Shown here: positions 38,805-46,622 of the stretch, one piece after another
Layout of the letters: every line of letters begins with the position of its first letter
Numbering within the stretch: position 1 is the first letter of the stretch
Source of the DNA: Paracoccus methylovorus
Lineage (GTDB): Bacteria > Pseudomonadota > Alphaproteobacteria > Rhodobacterales > Rhodobacteraceae
DNA: 64,000 nucleotides
Direction of reading: 5' to 3'
NCBI RefSeq assembly: GCF_016919705.1
Contig: NZ_CP070368.1
Span: 496,001-560,000, forward strand
The notes under the pieces: model-generated
Told to the model about the DNA's origin: nothing
The model's database searches: none
What the model saw: only the letters and a program-made list of their open reading frames with translations
Position numbers and translations under genes: made by a program

Positions 38805-39575
38805 ATGCAGGCTTCCGCCGTCGATATTCGCAAGGTCAACAAGTACTACGGCCCCTTTCATGCGTTGAAGGACGTGGATCTGGCGATCCCGCCGGGCAAG
38901 GTGACCTGCCTGATCGGGCCCTCCGGCTCGGGCAAGTCCACGCTTTTGCGCTGCATCAACTTTCTCGAGGAATACGATTCCGGCGAGATCCGCATCGACG
39001 GGCAACTCATCGGCTATGAGACGCCCGGCAAGAAGATGTCGGGACGCAAGCTGCGCGAGATGCGGCGCAGCATCGGCATGGTGTTCCAGCAGTTCAACCT
39101 GTGGCCGCACATGACGGCCCGGGAAAACGTGGCCGAAGGGTTGATCCGCGTACGCGGCCTGTCCAAGCCCGAGGCCGACAGCCGTGCGGTCGAGGCGCTG
39201 ACCAAGGTTGGGTTGGCCGACAAGATGGCCAACCACCCTTCGCGCCTGTCGGGCGGCCAGCAGCAGCGCGTCGCCATCGCCCGGGCCATCGCCATGGAAC
39301 CGCGGCTGATGCTGTTCGACGAACCGACCTCTGCCCTTGATCCTGAACTGGTGGGCGAGGTGCTGAACGTGATGAAGGCGCTGGCCAGCGAAGGCATGAC
39401 CATGGTCGTGGTCACGCATGAGATGGGTTTTGCCGCCCATGTCGCCGATCAGGTCGCTTTCATGGAAAAGGGTGAACTGGTGGGCGTGGATACCCCCGAC
39501 CGTATCCTGCACCACCCCGAGGATGCGCGGATCCAGGGCTTCCTGCGCACCTATCACGAACGCAATATTTTCTAA
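38805..39575 (+). CDS. Polar amino acid ABC transporter ATP-binding protein
   Basis: A 256-residue ATPase. Walker [10 protein letters not shown] lies near residues 39-47, the signature [14 protein letters not shown] follows, then Walker [17 protein letters not shown] and the H-loop VVTHEMGFA. It powers the importer made with the two permeases and the binding protein. An AAGGAG ribosome site precedes the ATG. It closes the hut operon. Confidence 0.95.
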   Translation: MQASAVDIRKVNKYYGPFHALKDVDLAIPPGKVTCLIGPSGSGKSTLLRCINFLEEYDSGEIRIDGQLIGYETPGKKMSGRKLREMRRSIGMVFQQFNLWPHMTARENVAEGLIRVRGLSKPEADSRAVEALTKVGLADKMANHPSRLSGGQQQRVAIARAIAMEPRLMLFDEPTSALDPELVGEVLNVMKALASEGMTMVVVTHEMGFAAHVADQVAFMEKGELVGVDTPDRILHHPEDARIQGFLRTYHERNIF

Positions 39576-39674
39576 GGCGTCCATGCATTTCAGGCGGCCG
39601 CCGGCTTACGCGACCGTCTGTCCAAGCCCATCCAGCAGGGGCTGGGCCCCAGTTGTTCTGCGCGGTTCCGGATT

Positions 39675-40829
39675 TCAGACCGCGTTTGCCTGCTGCCGAT
39701 GCGGGTCGTTGATGTCAAAGATCATCAGCCCGTCTTCGGGCACCTGCCGCCCGGTCCAGCGCGGATCGTTCAGGGATCGTTCGGCGTCTTGCAGCCCGTC
39801 GCGCCAATGGTCCAGCATCGACAGGCGTGAGAATTCATAATCCTTGGACGCGCTTTCGTAATCGGCATGACGATAGATCAAGTGCATCAGGCTGACCGGA
39901 TGGGTGGGACCGGAATCGATCAGCCTGGCCAGGTCGGGGTCGTTGCGAAACTCGGCCGGCAGGCGTGCGTGCAGCCGGCGCGCGGCGCTGGCCAGCGCGT
40001 GGCGGATGCGGAATTCATCAGTATTCAGCCGGGTTCGGCTGGAAAAGCGGATTTCGCGTTCGCGCTGTTCCACCTCGGCCATGGTGCGGGGCAGGATGTC
40101 GCGCGACGGATAAAGGTCCACCTGATAGATGCAAAGAGGCTGCTGGCTGGGGACCGCCAGCACGAATTGCAAGGGCGAGTTGGAGACCAGCCCACCATCC
40201 CAATATTGCCGCCCTTCGATCTCGACTGCTGGAAAGCCCGGTGGCAGCGCGCCCGAGGCCATGATGTGATCGACGGTGATGCGCATTTCCAGACTGTCGA
40301 AGCAGGTGAAATTGCCGGTTTCGACGTCCACCGCGCCGACAGAAAGCCTTGGCCCGTGGTCGTTGAGATAGTCGAAGTCGATCAGCCCTAGCAGCGTGTT
40401 GCGTAGTGGCGTGGTGTCGTACCAACTGGTTTGCCGCATCAGCCCCGGCAGGAATGAAAACAGGTCGGGGACGCGCGGCCGGAAAAAGCCGGGCGCACCC
40501 AGCATCGTGCTCATGGCGGCGCGGCTTTCGTTGCAGACAGAACGCATCTGCTCGTAAAGCGGCCCGCCATCGAAACATGACCCCATAAGCCAGGGGGCGC
40601 CTGTCACCCCCTCCCAAAAGCGGCGCAGCGCGGCGAGTCGGTCGGCGGGGCGGTTGCCGGCGATAAGTGCTGCGTTGATCGACCCGATCGAGATTCCCGC
40701 CAGCCAATCCGGTTCCTGCCGTGCGCGACAAAGTGCCTCATACGCGCCGGCCTGAAAGGCCCCCAGCGCGCCGCCGCCTTGAAGGACAAAGGCGATTTTT
40801 TCGGACGTTTCCCCCGCGCTGTCTTTCAT
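39675..40829 (-). CDS. Patatin-like phospholipase family protein
   Basis: A 384-residue protein with the complete patatin catalytic set: oxyanion loop QGGGALGAF (residues 17-25), nucleophile S47 in GISIG, and the dyad aspartate D211 in DGG. Patatins hydrolyse acyl chains of phospholipids or other lipids. There is no signal peptide. The charged C-terminal part after residue 235 is not conserved enough to assign. A GGGGGA ribosome site precedes the ATG. It is convergent with the hut operon. Confidence 0.9.
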   Translation of the reverse strand: MKDSAGETSEKIAFVLQGGGALGAFQAGAYEALCRARQEPDWLAGISIGSINAALIAGNRPADRLAALRRFWEGVTGAPWLMGSCFDGGPLYEQMRSVCNESRAAMSTMLGAPGFFRPRVPDLFSFLPGLMRQTSWYDTTPLRNTLLGLIDFDYLNDHGPRLSVGAVDVETGNFTCFDSLEMRITVDHIMASGALPPGFPAVEIEGRQYWDGGLVSNSPLQFVLAVPSQQPLCIYQVDLYPSRDILPRTMAEVEQREREIRFSSRTRLNTDEFRIRHALASAARRLHARLPAEFRNDPDLARLIDSGPTHPVSLMHLIYRHADYESASKDYEFSRLSMLDHWRDGLQDAERSLNDPRWTGRQVPEDGLMIFDINDPHRQQANAV

Positions 40830-40981
40830 CTGTCCCCCGGATTTCGTTGTGTGATTCCTGTCACGCTATGCCTGAGGAGGGAAGATTTCCATAACAGCCT
40901 GCAAAACAACCGATAAATTTTTTCAAATGCGGGAATACGGCGGTCAGCGTTCGGGGCGAGCGTCGATTTTTCCTTCGGAGA

Positions 40982-41009
40982 TTGCCACGGCAGCCTCAGG
41001 CGATATACT
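40982..41009 (+). promoter_or_regulatory. Putative sigma70 promoter of the CNNM gene
   Basis: TTGCCA (40982-40987), a 16-base spacer, and TATACT (41004-41009) are close to the -35 and -10 consensus. Transcription would start near 41016, upstream of a short ORF at 41043-41126 that ends in the start codon of the next gene. Confidence 0.55.
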
Positions 41010-41042
41010 GGGGCATGACACAGCCGGAGCGCCGACGAGCGT

Positions 41043-41126
41043 ATGATCGACGACCCTTCCGACGGACGCAGCCTGCTGCGCCGCGCTGCTTTCCCAAATT
41101 TCCCTGACCCTAGCGAGTCCCTTTGA
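41043..41126 (+). CDS. Possible 27-residue leader ORF coupled to the CNNM gene
   Basis: An ATG at 41043 opens a 27-codon frame whose TGA (41124-41126) overlaps the ATG of the downstream membrane protein gene (TGATG). The peptide MIDDPSDGRSLLRRAAFPNF plus PDPSESL has no recognisable domain. No strong ribosome site precedes it. The overlap is the pattern of translational coupling, but the ORF could be accidental. Confidence 0.3.
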   Translation: MIDDPSDGRSLLRRAAFPNFPDPSESL

Positions 41127-42403
41127 TGTGGATCGAAATCCTTGTCGTCCTTGTCCTGACCTTGGTGAATGGTCTTTTGGCCATGTCCGAACTGGCAATC
41201 GTCTCGGCCCGTCCGGCGCGGTTGAAAGTGCTGGCCGAGCGCGGCGACCGGGGGGCTGTCACGGCGCTGAAACTGGCTGACGATCCGGGGCGGTTCCTGT
41301 CCTCGGTCCAGATCGGGATCACGCTGGTGGGCGTGCTGTCCGGTGCGTTTTCCGGCGCGACGCTGGGCGCGCGTCTGGCGGCGGCGCTGCCGGGCTGGGG
41401 GGTGCCGCCCTCGCTGGCGCAACCTTTGGGCATGGGTGGCGTGGTCGTGGCCATCACCTATCTGTCGCTGATCGTGGGCGAGTTGGTGCCCAAGCAACTG
41501 GCGCTGAAGGCGCCAGAGCGGGTTGCGACGCGGGTTGCGCCCTTGATGCGGGCCATTTCGCGGGGTGCGGCTCCGCTGGTCTGGCTGCTCGACCGTTCTG
41601 GCAAGCTGGTGCTGGCCGCGCTGGGGCAATCGGGTCAGGACCGGCAATTGATCAGCGATGAAGAGATCAAGCTGGTCATCTCGGAGGCCGAGACGGCCGG
41701 GGTCATGCACCGCGCCGAGACCGAGATGATCGCCGGCGTCATGCGCATTGCCGACCGCAGTGCCCGCGGCCTGATGACGCCCCGGCGCGAGATCGAGGCG
41801 GTCGATGTGGCCGATAGCTGGGACGAGATGGCGCGCAAGTTCCGCGACAGCCGCCGCACCCGCCTGCCGGTCAGCGACGGCGATCCGAACAACCTGATCG
41901 GCGTGATCGCCAGCGTGGACCTGATGTCGCAAAGCCGGGCCGAGGCGGTGGACCTGCGCGAGGTGATGCACCCCGCACCGATCATTCCCGAAACGATGGA
42001 CGCGCCAGAGGTGATCAGCCGGCTTCGCAGTGCACCCGGACAGATGCTGCTGGTCTATGACGAATACGGCCATTTCGAAGGCGTGGTGACGCCGATGGAC
42101 GTGCTGGAGGCGATCACCGGCGAATTCGTCGGTCTCGTGGATGATGAGCCGAAGGTGGTCGTGCGCGAGGACGGCAGCCTGCTGGTCGCCGGCTGGATGC
42201 CGGTCGATGAATTCGCCGACCGGCTTTCGGCCCCGCTGGACGATGATCGGGATTATTCAACGGTCGCCGGGCTGGTGCTGGATCTTGCCGGCCGGTTACC
42301 GCAGGCGGGTGATCGGGTGGACTGGAAAGGCTGGCGTATCGAGGTCGTGGACATGGACGACCGCCGCATCGACAAGCTGCTGGTCCAGCGCCTGCCCGTT
42401 TAG
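41126..42403 (+). CDS. CNNM/HlyC-CorC family membrane protein
   Basis: A 425-residue protein with an N-terminal CNNM (DUF21) domain of about four membrane helices (residues 1-180; motif LSSVQIGITLVGVLSGAFSGA and VGELVPKQLALKAPE), two CBS domains (about residues 205-330; GLMTPRREIEAVDV and YGHFEGVVTPMDVLEAITGE) and a C-terminal CorC_HlyC domain (from 345). Although often annotated as haemolysin, related proteins act in magnesium or cobalt transport. The ATG at 41126 is preferred over the TTG one codon upstream. Confidence 0.92.
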   Translation: MWIEILVVLVLTLVNGLLAMSELAIVSARPARLKVLAERGDRGAVTALKLADDPGRFLSSVQIGITLVGVLSGAFSGATLGARLAAALPGWGVPPSLAQPLGMGGVVVAITYLSLIVGELVPKQLALKAPERVATRVAPLMRAISRGAAPLVWLLDRSGKLVLAALGQSGQDRQLISDEEIKLVISEAETAGVMHRAETEMIAGVMRIADRSARGLMTPRREIEAVDVADSWDEMARKFRDSRRTRLPVSDGDPNNLIGVIASVDLMSQSRAEAVDLREVMHPAPIIPETMDAPEVISRLRSAPGQMLLVYDEYGHFEGVVTPMDVLEAITGEFVGLVDDEPKVVVREDGSLLVAGWMPVDEFADRLSAPLDDDRDYSTVAGLVLDLAGRLPQAGDRVDWKGWRIEVVDMDDRRIDKLLVQRLPV

Positions 42404-42488
42404 ACCGCCGCTGGTTTCGGTCTGCGACCGAAAGGCGCATTTCACAATGGAAAGTTGTGTTTTTCGTCCTTTGCGATAATCTGAGATT

Positions 42489-43472
42489 ATGAATTTCACA
42501 TTACGCCAGATCACTTATTTCCTTGCCGTCGCCCGGCTGGGCAACTTTGGCCGCGCGGCCGAGGTTGTGCATGTTTCGCAGCCGGGCCTGTCCAGCCAGA
42601 TCGCCCAGCTAGAGGCGCGGCTGGGCGGGGTGCTGTTCGAACGCGGGGCCGGTGCCGGCCCGGTGCGGCTGACCGCATTGGGCGAGCGACTTTTGCCTGT
42701 GGCGCAAGAGCTGATGGACACGGCCAAACGGCTGGACGCGCTGGCGCGGGCCGGGCGCTCCCCTCTGTCGGGACGGCTGCGGCTGGCGATCATTCCGACG
42801 GTCGCGCCCTATCTGATTCCGCATCTGGTGCCGGCCTTGCGCGCCATCCATCCGGCGCTGGATCTGGAATTGCACGAGGTTGCGACCGACGATCTGGTGT
42901 CCGGGGTTCTCAGCCATCGCTTTGATGCCGGGATCATGGCTTCCTTGGGCGAGCAGGCCGGGATCGAGGCCGAGCGGGTGCTGCGGGATCCCTTTCTGAT
43001 CGCACTGTCGGGCGACGACACCACCTTTCTGTCCGGGCCCGCCCGTCCTGAAAGCATCGAAGCCGAGCGTCTGTTGCTACTGGCCGACGGCCACTGCCTG
43101 CGCGATCAGGCGCTGGAGGTCTGCGGCATGCGCAGTCTGCGCCGCAAGCTGAACCTTGAAGCGGCGTCGATGGCGACGTTGATGCGGATGGTTGCCAGCG
43201 GCATGGGGATGACCCTGATCCCCAAGCTGGCGCTGGCGGATGAGAACCGCGATGGGCGGCTGCGCATCGTGCCTTTTGCCGAGCCGACCCCTTCGCGCGA
43301 TCTGGCGGTGGTCTGGCGCCGCAATGCCGAGGTGGCGGCGGATGCGCGGGCCTTGGCCGGGATGGTGCGTGACCTTGCCCCGATGCTGGGCGTCGAGCCG
43401 ATCCCGCGTTCCGTGCCGGATGGGTGTCCCGAAGTCCCGGCGCGGCGTAGGATCAGCGCAAAAGGATCTTGA
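42489..43472 (+). CDS. oxyR: Hydrogen peroxide-sensing regulator OxyR
   Basis: A 327-residue LysR-type regulator. The N-terminal helix-turn-helix lies at residues about 18-37 (GNFGRAAEVVHVSQPGLSSQ). The redox switch of OxyR is intact: C203 and C212 in ADGHCLRDQALEVCG, with the same 9-residue spacing as C199 and C208 of the E. coli protein. It activates peroxide defence genes; no catalase gene is adjacent. The upstream 85 bases are AT-rich for this genome and may hold its own site. The 3' end overlaps the convergent tonB gene by 20 bases. Confidence 0.9.
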   Translation: MNFTLRQITYFLAVARLGNFGRAAEVVHVSQPGLSSQIAQLEARLGGVLFERGAGAGPVRLTALGERLLPVAQELMDTAKRLDALARAGRSPLSGRLRLAIIPTVAPYLIPHLVPALRAIHPALDLELHEVATDDLVSGVLSHRFDAGIMASLGEQAGIEAERVLRDPFLIALSGDDTTFLSGPARPESIEAERLLLLADGHCLRDQALEVCGMRSLRRKLNLEAASMATLMRMVASGMGMTLIPKLALADENRDGRLRIVPFAEPTPSRDLAVVWRRNAEVAADARALAGMVRDLAPMLGVEPIPRSVPDGCPEVPARRRISAKGS

Positions 43473-44301
43473 CCGGCAGGACCATAGAGGTGGTCTTGCC
43501 CGAGGGCGGTGCCGGCAGGCGAGGCATGCGCGAGGCCTGGTTGTTCAGTGCCATGTCGATCTTGGGGTCCCCGGTCGAGTTTGCCAGCGTTGCCCCCGCC
43601 ACGCGGCCGCTGGGATCGATGCTGAAACGCACGGTTACGGTCATGGAGCCACCACGTCCGGAAAACCGCGTGCGTTGCATGTGGCGTGCAACTGCGGCCT
43701 GCACCTTGGACTGCCAGCTTGCCACCTGCCGGGGGCTGGGGCTGCCGACTTGGCCCTGCGGTGCGGCGGTGCGGTCCGATTGCGGGGCGCGGATCTGGGT
43801 TGTGGCCTGACGGGCGGGTTGCTCCTCGGGGGCGCGCTCTTTTCTCTCGCGCTTTTTCGGCTCGTGCCGCTTTTCAACCACCTTCGGTTCGGGCTCGGGC
43901 TCTGGTTCGGGCCGTTCCGGGGGGCGTTCGGATTTTTGCAGCACCACGGCATCCGGTGGCGGCGGGAACAGCGAGTTCATGTCGGCCAGCGGCTCAAGTT
44001 CCTCCAGCGGCGGCATGGCGACTTCCGGCTCCGGTTCGGGTTCCGGCTCGGGCTCTGGTTCCGGCTCTGGTTCCGGCGCGGCTTCGGTCAATTCGGGTGC
44101 TTCGGCTTCGTCCGGTGGCGCGGCTGCTTCGGGCATCGGCGCTAGCTCGACAAAGACCGGATCGGGCAGGCCGGGGGGCGCTGCGGCCTCGGCGCGTTGC
44201 ATGATCCACAGCGCACCGCCCATATGCGCGACCAGGGCCACCGCCGCCGCAGTGCCCCATAAAGCGCTATCGCCCAGGGTCGAGGAACCTTTCCAACTCA
44301 T
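43453..44301 (-). CDS. tonB: Energy transducer TonB
   Basis: A 282-residue protein with a single N-terminal membrane helix (about residues 13-34), a long Pro/Glu-rich periplasmic rod including an uninterrupted (EP) run near residues 75-93 and a second near 132-139, then a basic KKRERKE stretch, and a C-terminal TonB domain (from about residue 190; MTVTVRFSIDPSGRVAGA). It transmits the proton motive force to outer-membrane receptors. It starts at the exbD stop (ATGA) and is convergent with oxyR. Confidence 0.93.
   Translation of the reverse strand: MSWKGSSTLGDSALWGTAAAVALVAHMGGALWIMQRAEAAAPPGLPDPVFVELAPMPEAAAPPDEAEAPELTEAAPEPEPEPEPEPEPEPEPEVAMPPLEELEPLADMNSLFPPPPDAVVLQKSERPPERPEPEPEPEPKVVEKRHEPKKRERKERAPEEQPARQATTQIRAPQSDRTAAPQGQVGSPSPRQVASWQSKVQAAVARHMQRTRFSGRGGSMTVTVRFSIDPSGRVAGATLANSTGDPKIDMALNNQASRMPRLPAPPSGKTTSMVLPVKILLR
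44022..44076 (-). repeat. Hexanucleotide tandem repeats coding for the TonB (EP) rod
   Basis: Nine or so degenerate copies of a six-base unit (GGTTCC/GGCTCC/GGCTCT on the plus strand) encode alternating Glu-Pro. Such runs can change in length by slippage without shifting the frame. Confidence 0.7.
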
Positions 44302-44813
44302 GGCGTGCTTGCTCCGTTTGTTGGGGTCGGGCCGGTCGGGACCGCTGCCGGCGCGATGTCGGTCGCGGGTGCTGCGGCCGAGACATCGCCGGCCCCCGTC
44401 GTCTCCAGGCCCACCAAGGCGATCTTCAGATAACCGGTTTCGCGCAGGGTGTTCATGACGCCCATCAGGTCGCCATAGGATACGTCCTTGTCGGCGCGCA
44501 AAAAGATGCGCTCTTCGCGGTTGTTATCCGTGGCCGTTGCCAGTGCCGCGCCGAGATCGCCGGGGATCACATCTTCGTTGCCGATGGCAAGCGTCAGGTC
44601 GGGCTTGACCGTAATGTAGACCGGTTGGTCGGGGCGCTGTGCCGGCGTTGCGTTGGACACTGGCAGGTCGACGTTGACATCCACCGTGGCCAGCGGTGCT
44701 GCCACCATGAAGATGATCAGCAGCACCAGCATCACGTCGATAAACGGAGTGACGTTGATCTCGTGGTTTTCGACCAGATCGTCGCCTTGGGTTTCACGGA
44801 TGCCGCCAGCCAT
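44298..44813 (-). CDS. exbD: Biopolymer transport protein ExbD
   Basis: A 171-residue ExbD/TolR family protein. The signature HEINVTPFIDVMLVLLIIF near residues 18-36 holds the membrane aspartate expected to carry protons. After a periplasmic domain the C-terminus is a disordered Ala/Pro/Thr-rich tail (about residues 140-171), longer than usual. It lies 3 bases after exbB and overlaps tonB by 4. Confidence 0.94.
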   Translation of the reverse strand: MAGGIRETQGDDLVENHEINVTPFIDVMLVLLIIFMVAAPLATVDVNVDLPVSNATPAQRPDQPVYITVKPDLTLAIGNEDVIPGDLGAALATATDNNREERIFLRADKDVSYGDLMGVMNTLRETGYLKIALVGLETTGAGDVSAAAPATDIAPAAVPTGPTPTNGASTP

Positions 44814-44816
44814 GGT

Positions 44817-46097
44817 TCAGACCTCCGTGCGCGAAATGGTGCCGCGGAAGTCCAGATCGCGGCTGACAAGGCGCTTGACCCCTGCGGCGGCCTCGGCCAG
44901 CCGCAGACGGTAGCCGGTGATGGCGCGGGCAAAGACGTTATAGATCACCACGGCAGGGATGGCGGCGATAAGGCCGACCGCGGTGGCCAGCAGTGCCTCG
45001 GCGATGCCCGGCGCCACGACGGCAAGGTTGGTGGTCTGTGCCTGCGAAATGCCGATAAAGCTGTTCATAATCCCCCAGACGGTCCCGAACAGGCCAACGA
45101 AGGGCGCGGTCGAACCGATGGTGGCCAGAACGCCCGTGCCCCGGCTCATGCGACGGCCAGCGACGGCCTCGATGCGGTCCAGATGCGAATCGACGCGCTC
45201 TTTGACGCCAGAGTCGCCGGCTTGGTCCAGTGCGGGGGCCGAGCGGTCGTATTCCGTGGCGGCGGCGCGGATCATCCGAGAGACCGGGTCGCGGCGGCTG
45301 CCGGCCGATGCCAGCGCCGAGGGCAGGTTCGAGGCACATTCGATGCGGCGGATGCCGGATTGCGCGCGCCGCATCGCGCCCATCAGTTCCAGCACCTTGG
45401 CGACCAGAACCGTCCAGGTCACGACCGAGGCGAAGGCCAGGCCGAGCATCACCCCCTTAACTACCCAGTCGGCGGCCCAGAACATGCCCATGGGGGACAA
45501 GTCGTGGGGCAGGTTGGGATCGCGCGCGGGCGGAGGGGTCAGGACCGGCGCCAGCACGTCCTGCACCATCTGCGGCAGGATGCCCGAACCGATGGGTTCG
45601 GCTGCTTCGGGTTCAGGCGTTGCCGGGGCAGGGGTTTCGGGCGACGCGGGCATTTGCGCGGCCGGGGTCTCGGCAGTTGTTTCGGCGGGTACTTCGGTTG
45701 TCGGGGCGGTGCCGGCCGGAGCGTCTGCTACAGGAATATCTGCCGAAGGTGCATCCGCGGTTGGGGCGGTGGTTGCTGCGGCGGTTTCCGGCGCGGTCGT
45801 CGTGGTTTCGGGCGCCGAAGTTGCCGGATCGGTTGTTTCAGGCGCTGTGGTGGTCTCCGGCGCGGTCGTGGGTGCGGGTGTTGCCGGTGCCGCTGAACCG
45901 GGTGTCGCGGCTTCAGGCGCGTCGGTTTGCGCCGCCGGGGTTTCGGCGGCGGGGCTGGCCGGCTGGGTCTGGACCTCGGGCGCAGTGCTGGGTTGACCGC
46001 CCGTGGTTTCCTGCGCCGAAAGGGGTGCGGCAAACAGCAGGCAGGTCAATGCAACGGCGGTCCCCGCGCGGTAGCGCGGCAGCGACATCTGGGTCAT
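44817..46097 (-). CDS. exbB: ExbB proton channel protein with long periplasmic N-terminal extension
   Basis: A 426-residue protein. A signal peptide (about residues 8-29, ending AAPLSAQE) is followed by some 150 residues of low-complexity Thr/Pro/Ala/Glu sequence with repeated TAPET units. The conserved ExbB/TolQ region starts near residue 205 and contains LATIGSTAPFVGLFGTVWGIM and IAEALLATAVGLIAAIPAVVIYN. With ExbD it drives TonB. The ATG at 46097 has an AAGGA site; a start three codons later is possible. The extension is typical of one alphaproteobacterial ExbB type, but its role is not known. Confidence 0.92.
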   Translation of the reverse strand: MTQMSLPRYRAGTAVALTCLLFAAPLSAQETTGGQPSTAPEVQTQPASPAAETPAAQTDAPEAATPGSAAPATPAPTTAPETTTAPETTDPATSAPETTTTAPETAAATTAPTADAPSADIPVADAPAGTAPTTEVPAETTAETPAAQMPASPETPAPATPEPEAAEPIGSGILPQMVQDVLAPVLTPPPARDPNLPHDLSPMGMFWAADWVVKGVMLGLAFASVVTWTVLVAKVLELMGAMRRAQSGIRRIECASNLPSALASAGSRRDPVSRMIRAAATEYDRSAPALDQAGDSGVKERVDSHLDRIEAVAGRRMSRGTGVLATIGSTAPFVGLFGTVWGIMNSFIGISQAQTTNLAVVAPGIAEALLATAVGLIAAIPAVVIYNVFARAITGYRLRLAEAAAGVKRLVSRDLDFRGTISRTEV

Positions 46098-46622
46098 GGC
46101 GATCCTTATAGTTCCGGCATTCGGTCAGTCCGCATCTTGCTGGGCGCGGCACATAAGAGTTGCACGCCGCCGACCCTTTGGCCGCGGTTCGGGTTCGTAT
46201 CAATCACCAAGGTAAAATTGTCAACTATTCAGCGACACCTCTGCCGAGCCTTTATCATTGCCGAAAAGCTGCAACACGGTGGTGTTTTGTCGCGCGTGAT
46301 ATTTCTATGTGCATAACGAAACGAGGCAGGGTTGCTCTGCCGTTACATGAATATGCAAAGCACGGCAGCGCCAGTGGGCAAGCCGATTTTCGTCTGACGG
46401 CACGCGATTCGAAATTCCGTAGCGACCGGCAGGCTTGCCTGCTTATGGCAAGAAACCGATCCGATCGGCGGGATGCCGCCGTCGGAAAGATACATGACAA
46501 GCAATTTTCTCCGCCCGCCGCCGAAAGCGCCGCCCTCGTGCAAGACTGATCGGGATGCGGCAGCGGGTTGCTCCGGGACGGCTTGCGGCTTATCCCTTGG
46601 GACCGAACCGAATTCCGGGGAC
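46098..46622. other. 525-bp intergenic region between exbB and the ABC exporter
   Basis: No convincing gene was found here. The part next to exbB is less GC-rich and contains a candidate exbB promoter. A 7-bp inverted repeat (CTGCCGT at 46336, ACGGCAG at 46361) and a 6-bp GATG-loop hairpin (CGGCGG/CCGCCG, 46466-46481) are present without T-runs. No clear Fur, Irr or RirA box was recognised by eye. Confidence 0.5.
46196..46224 (-). promoter_or_regulatory. Candidate promoter of exbB-exbD-tonB
   Basis: On the minus strand a perfect TTGACA (46224-46219) is followed after 17 bases by GATACG (46201-46196), which matches three of six -10 positions. The start point would be near 46189, leaving a leader of about 90 bases before exbB. 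Confidence 0.45.

Noticed and set aside
46473..46622. N-terminal extension of the ABC exporter from an ATG at 46473
   Set aside because: The extra 50 residues are Pro/Ser-rich, unconserved for the family and lack a ribosome site; MMADRLNK gives a normal exporter N-terminus.
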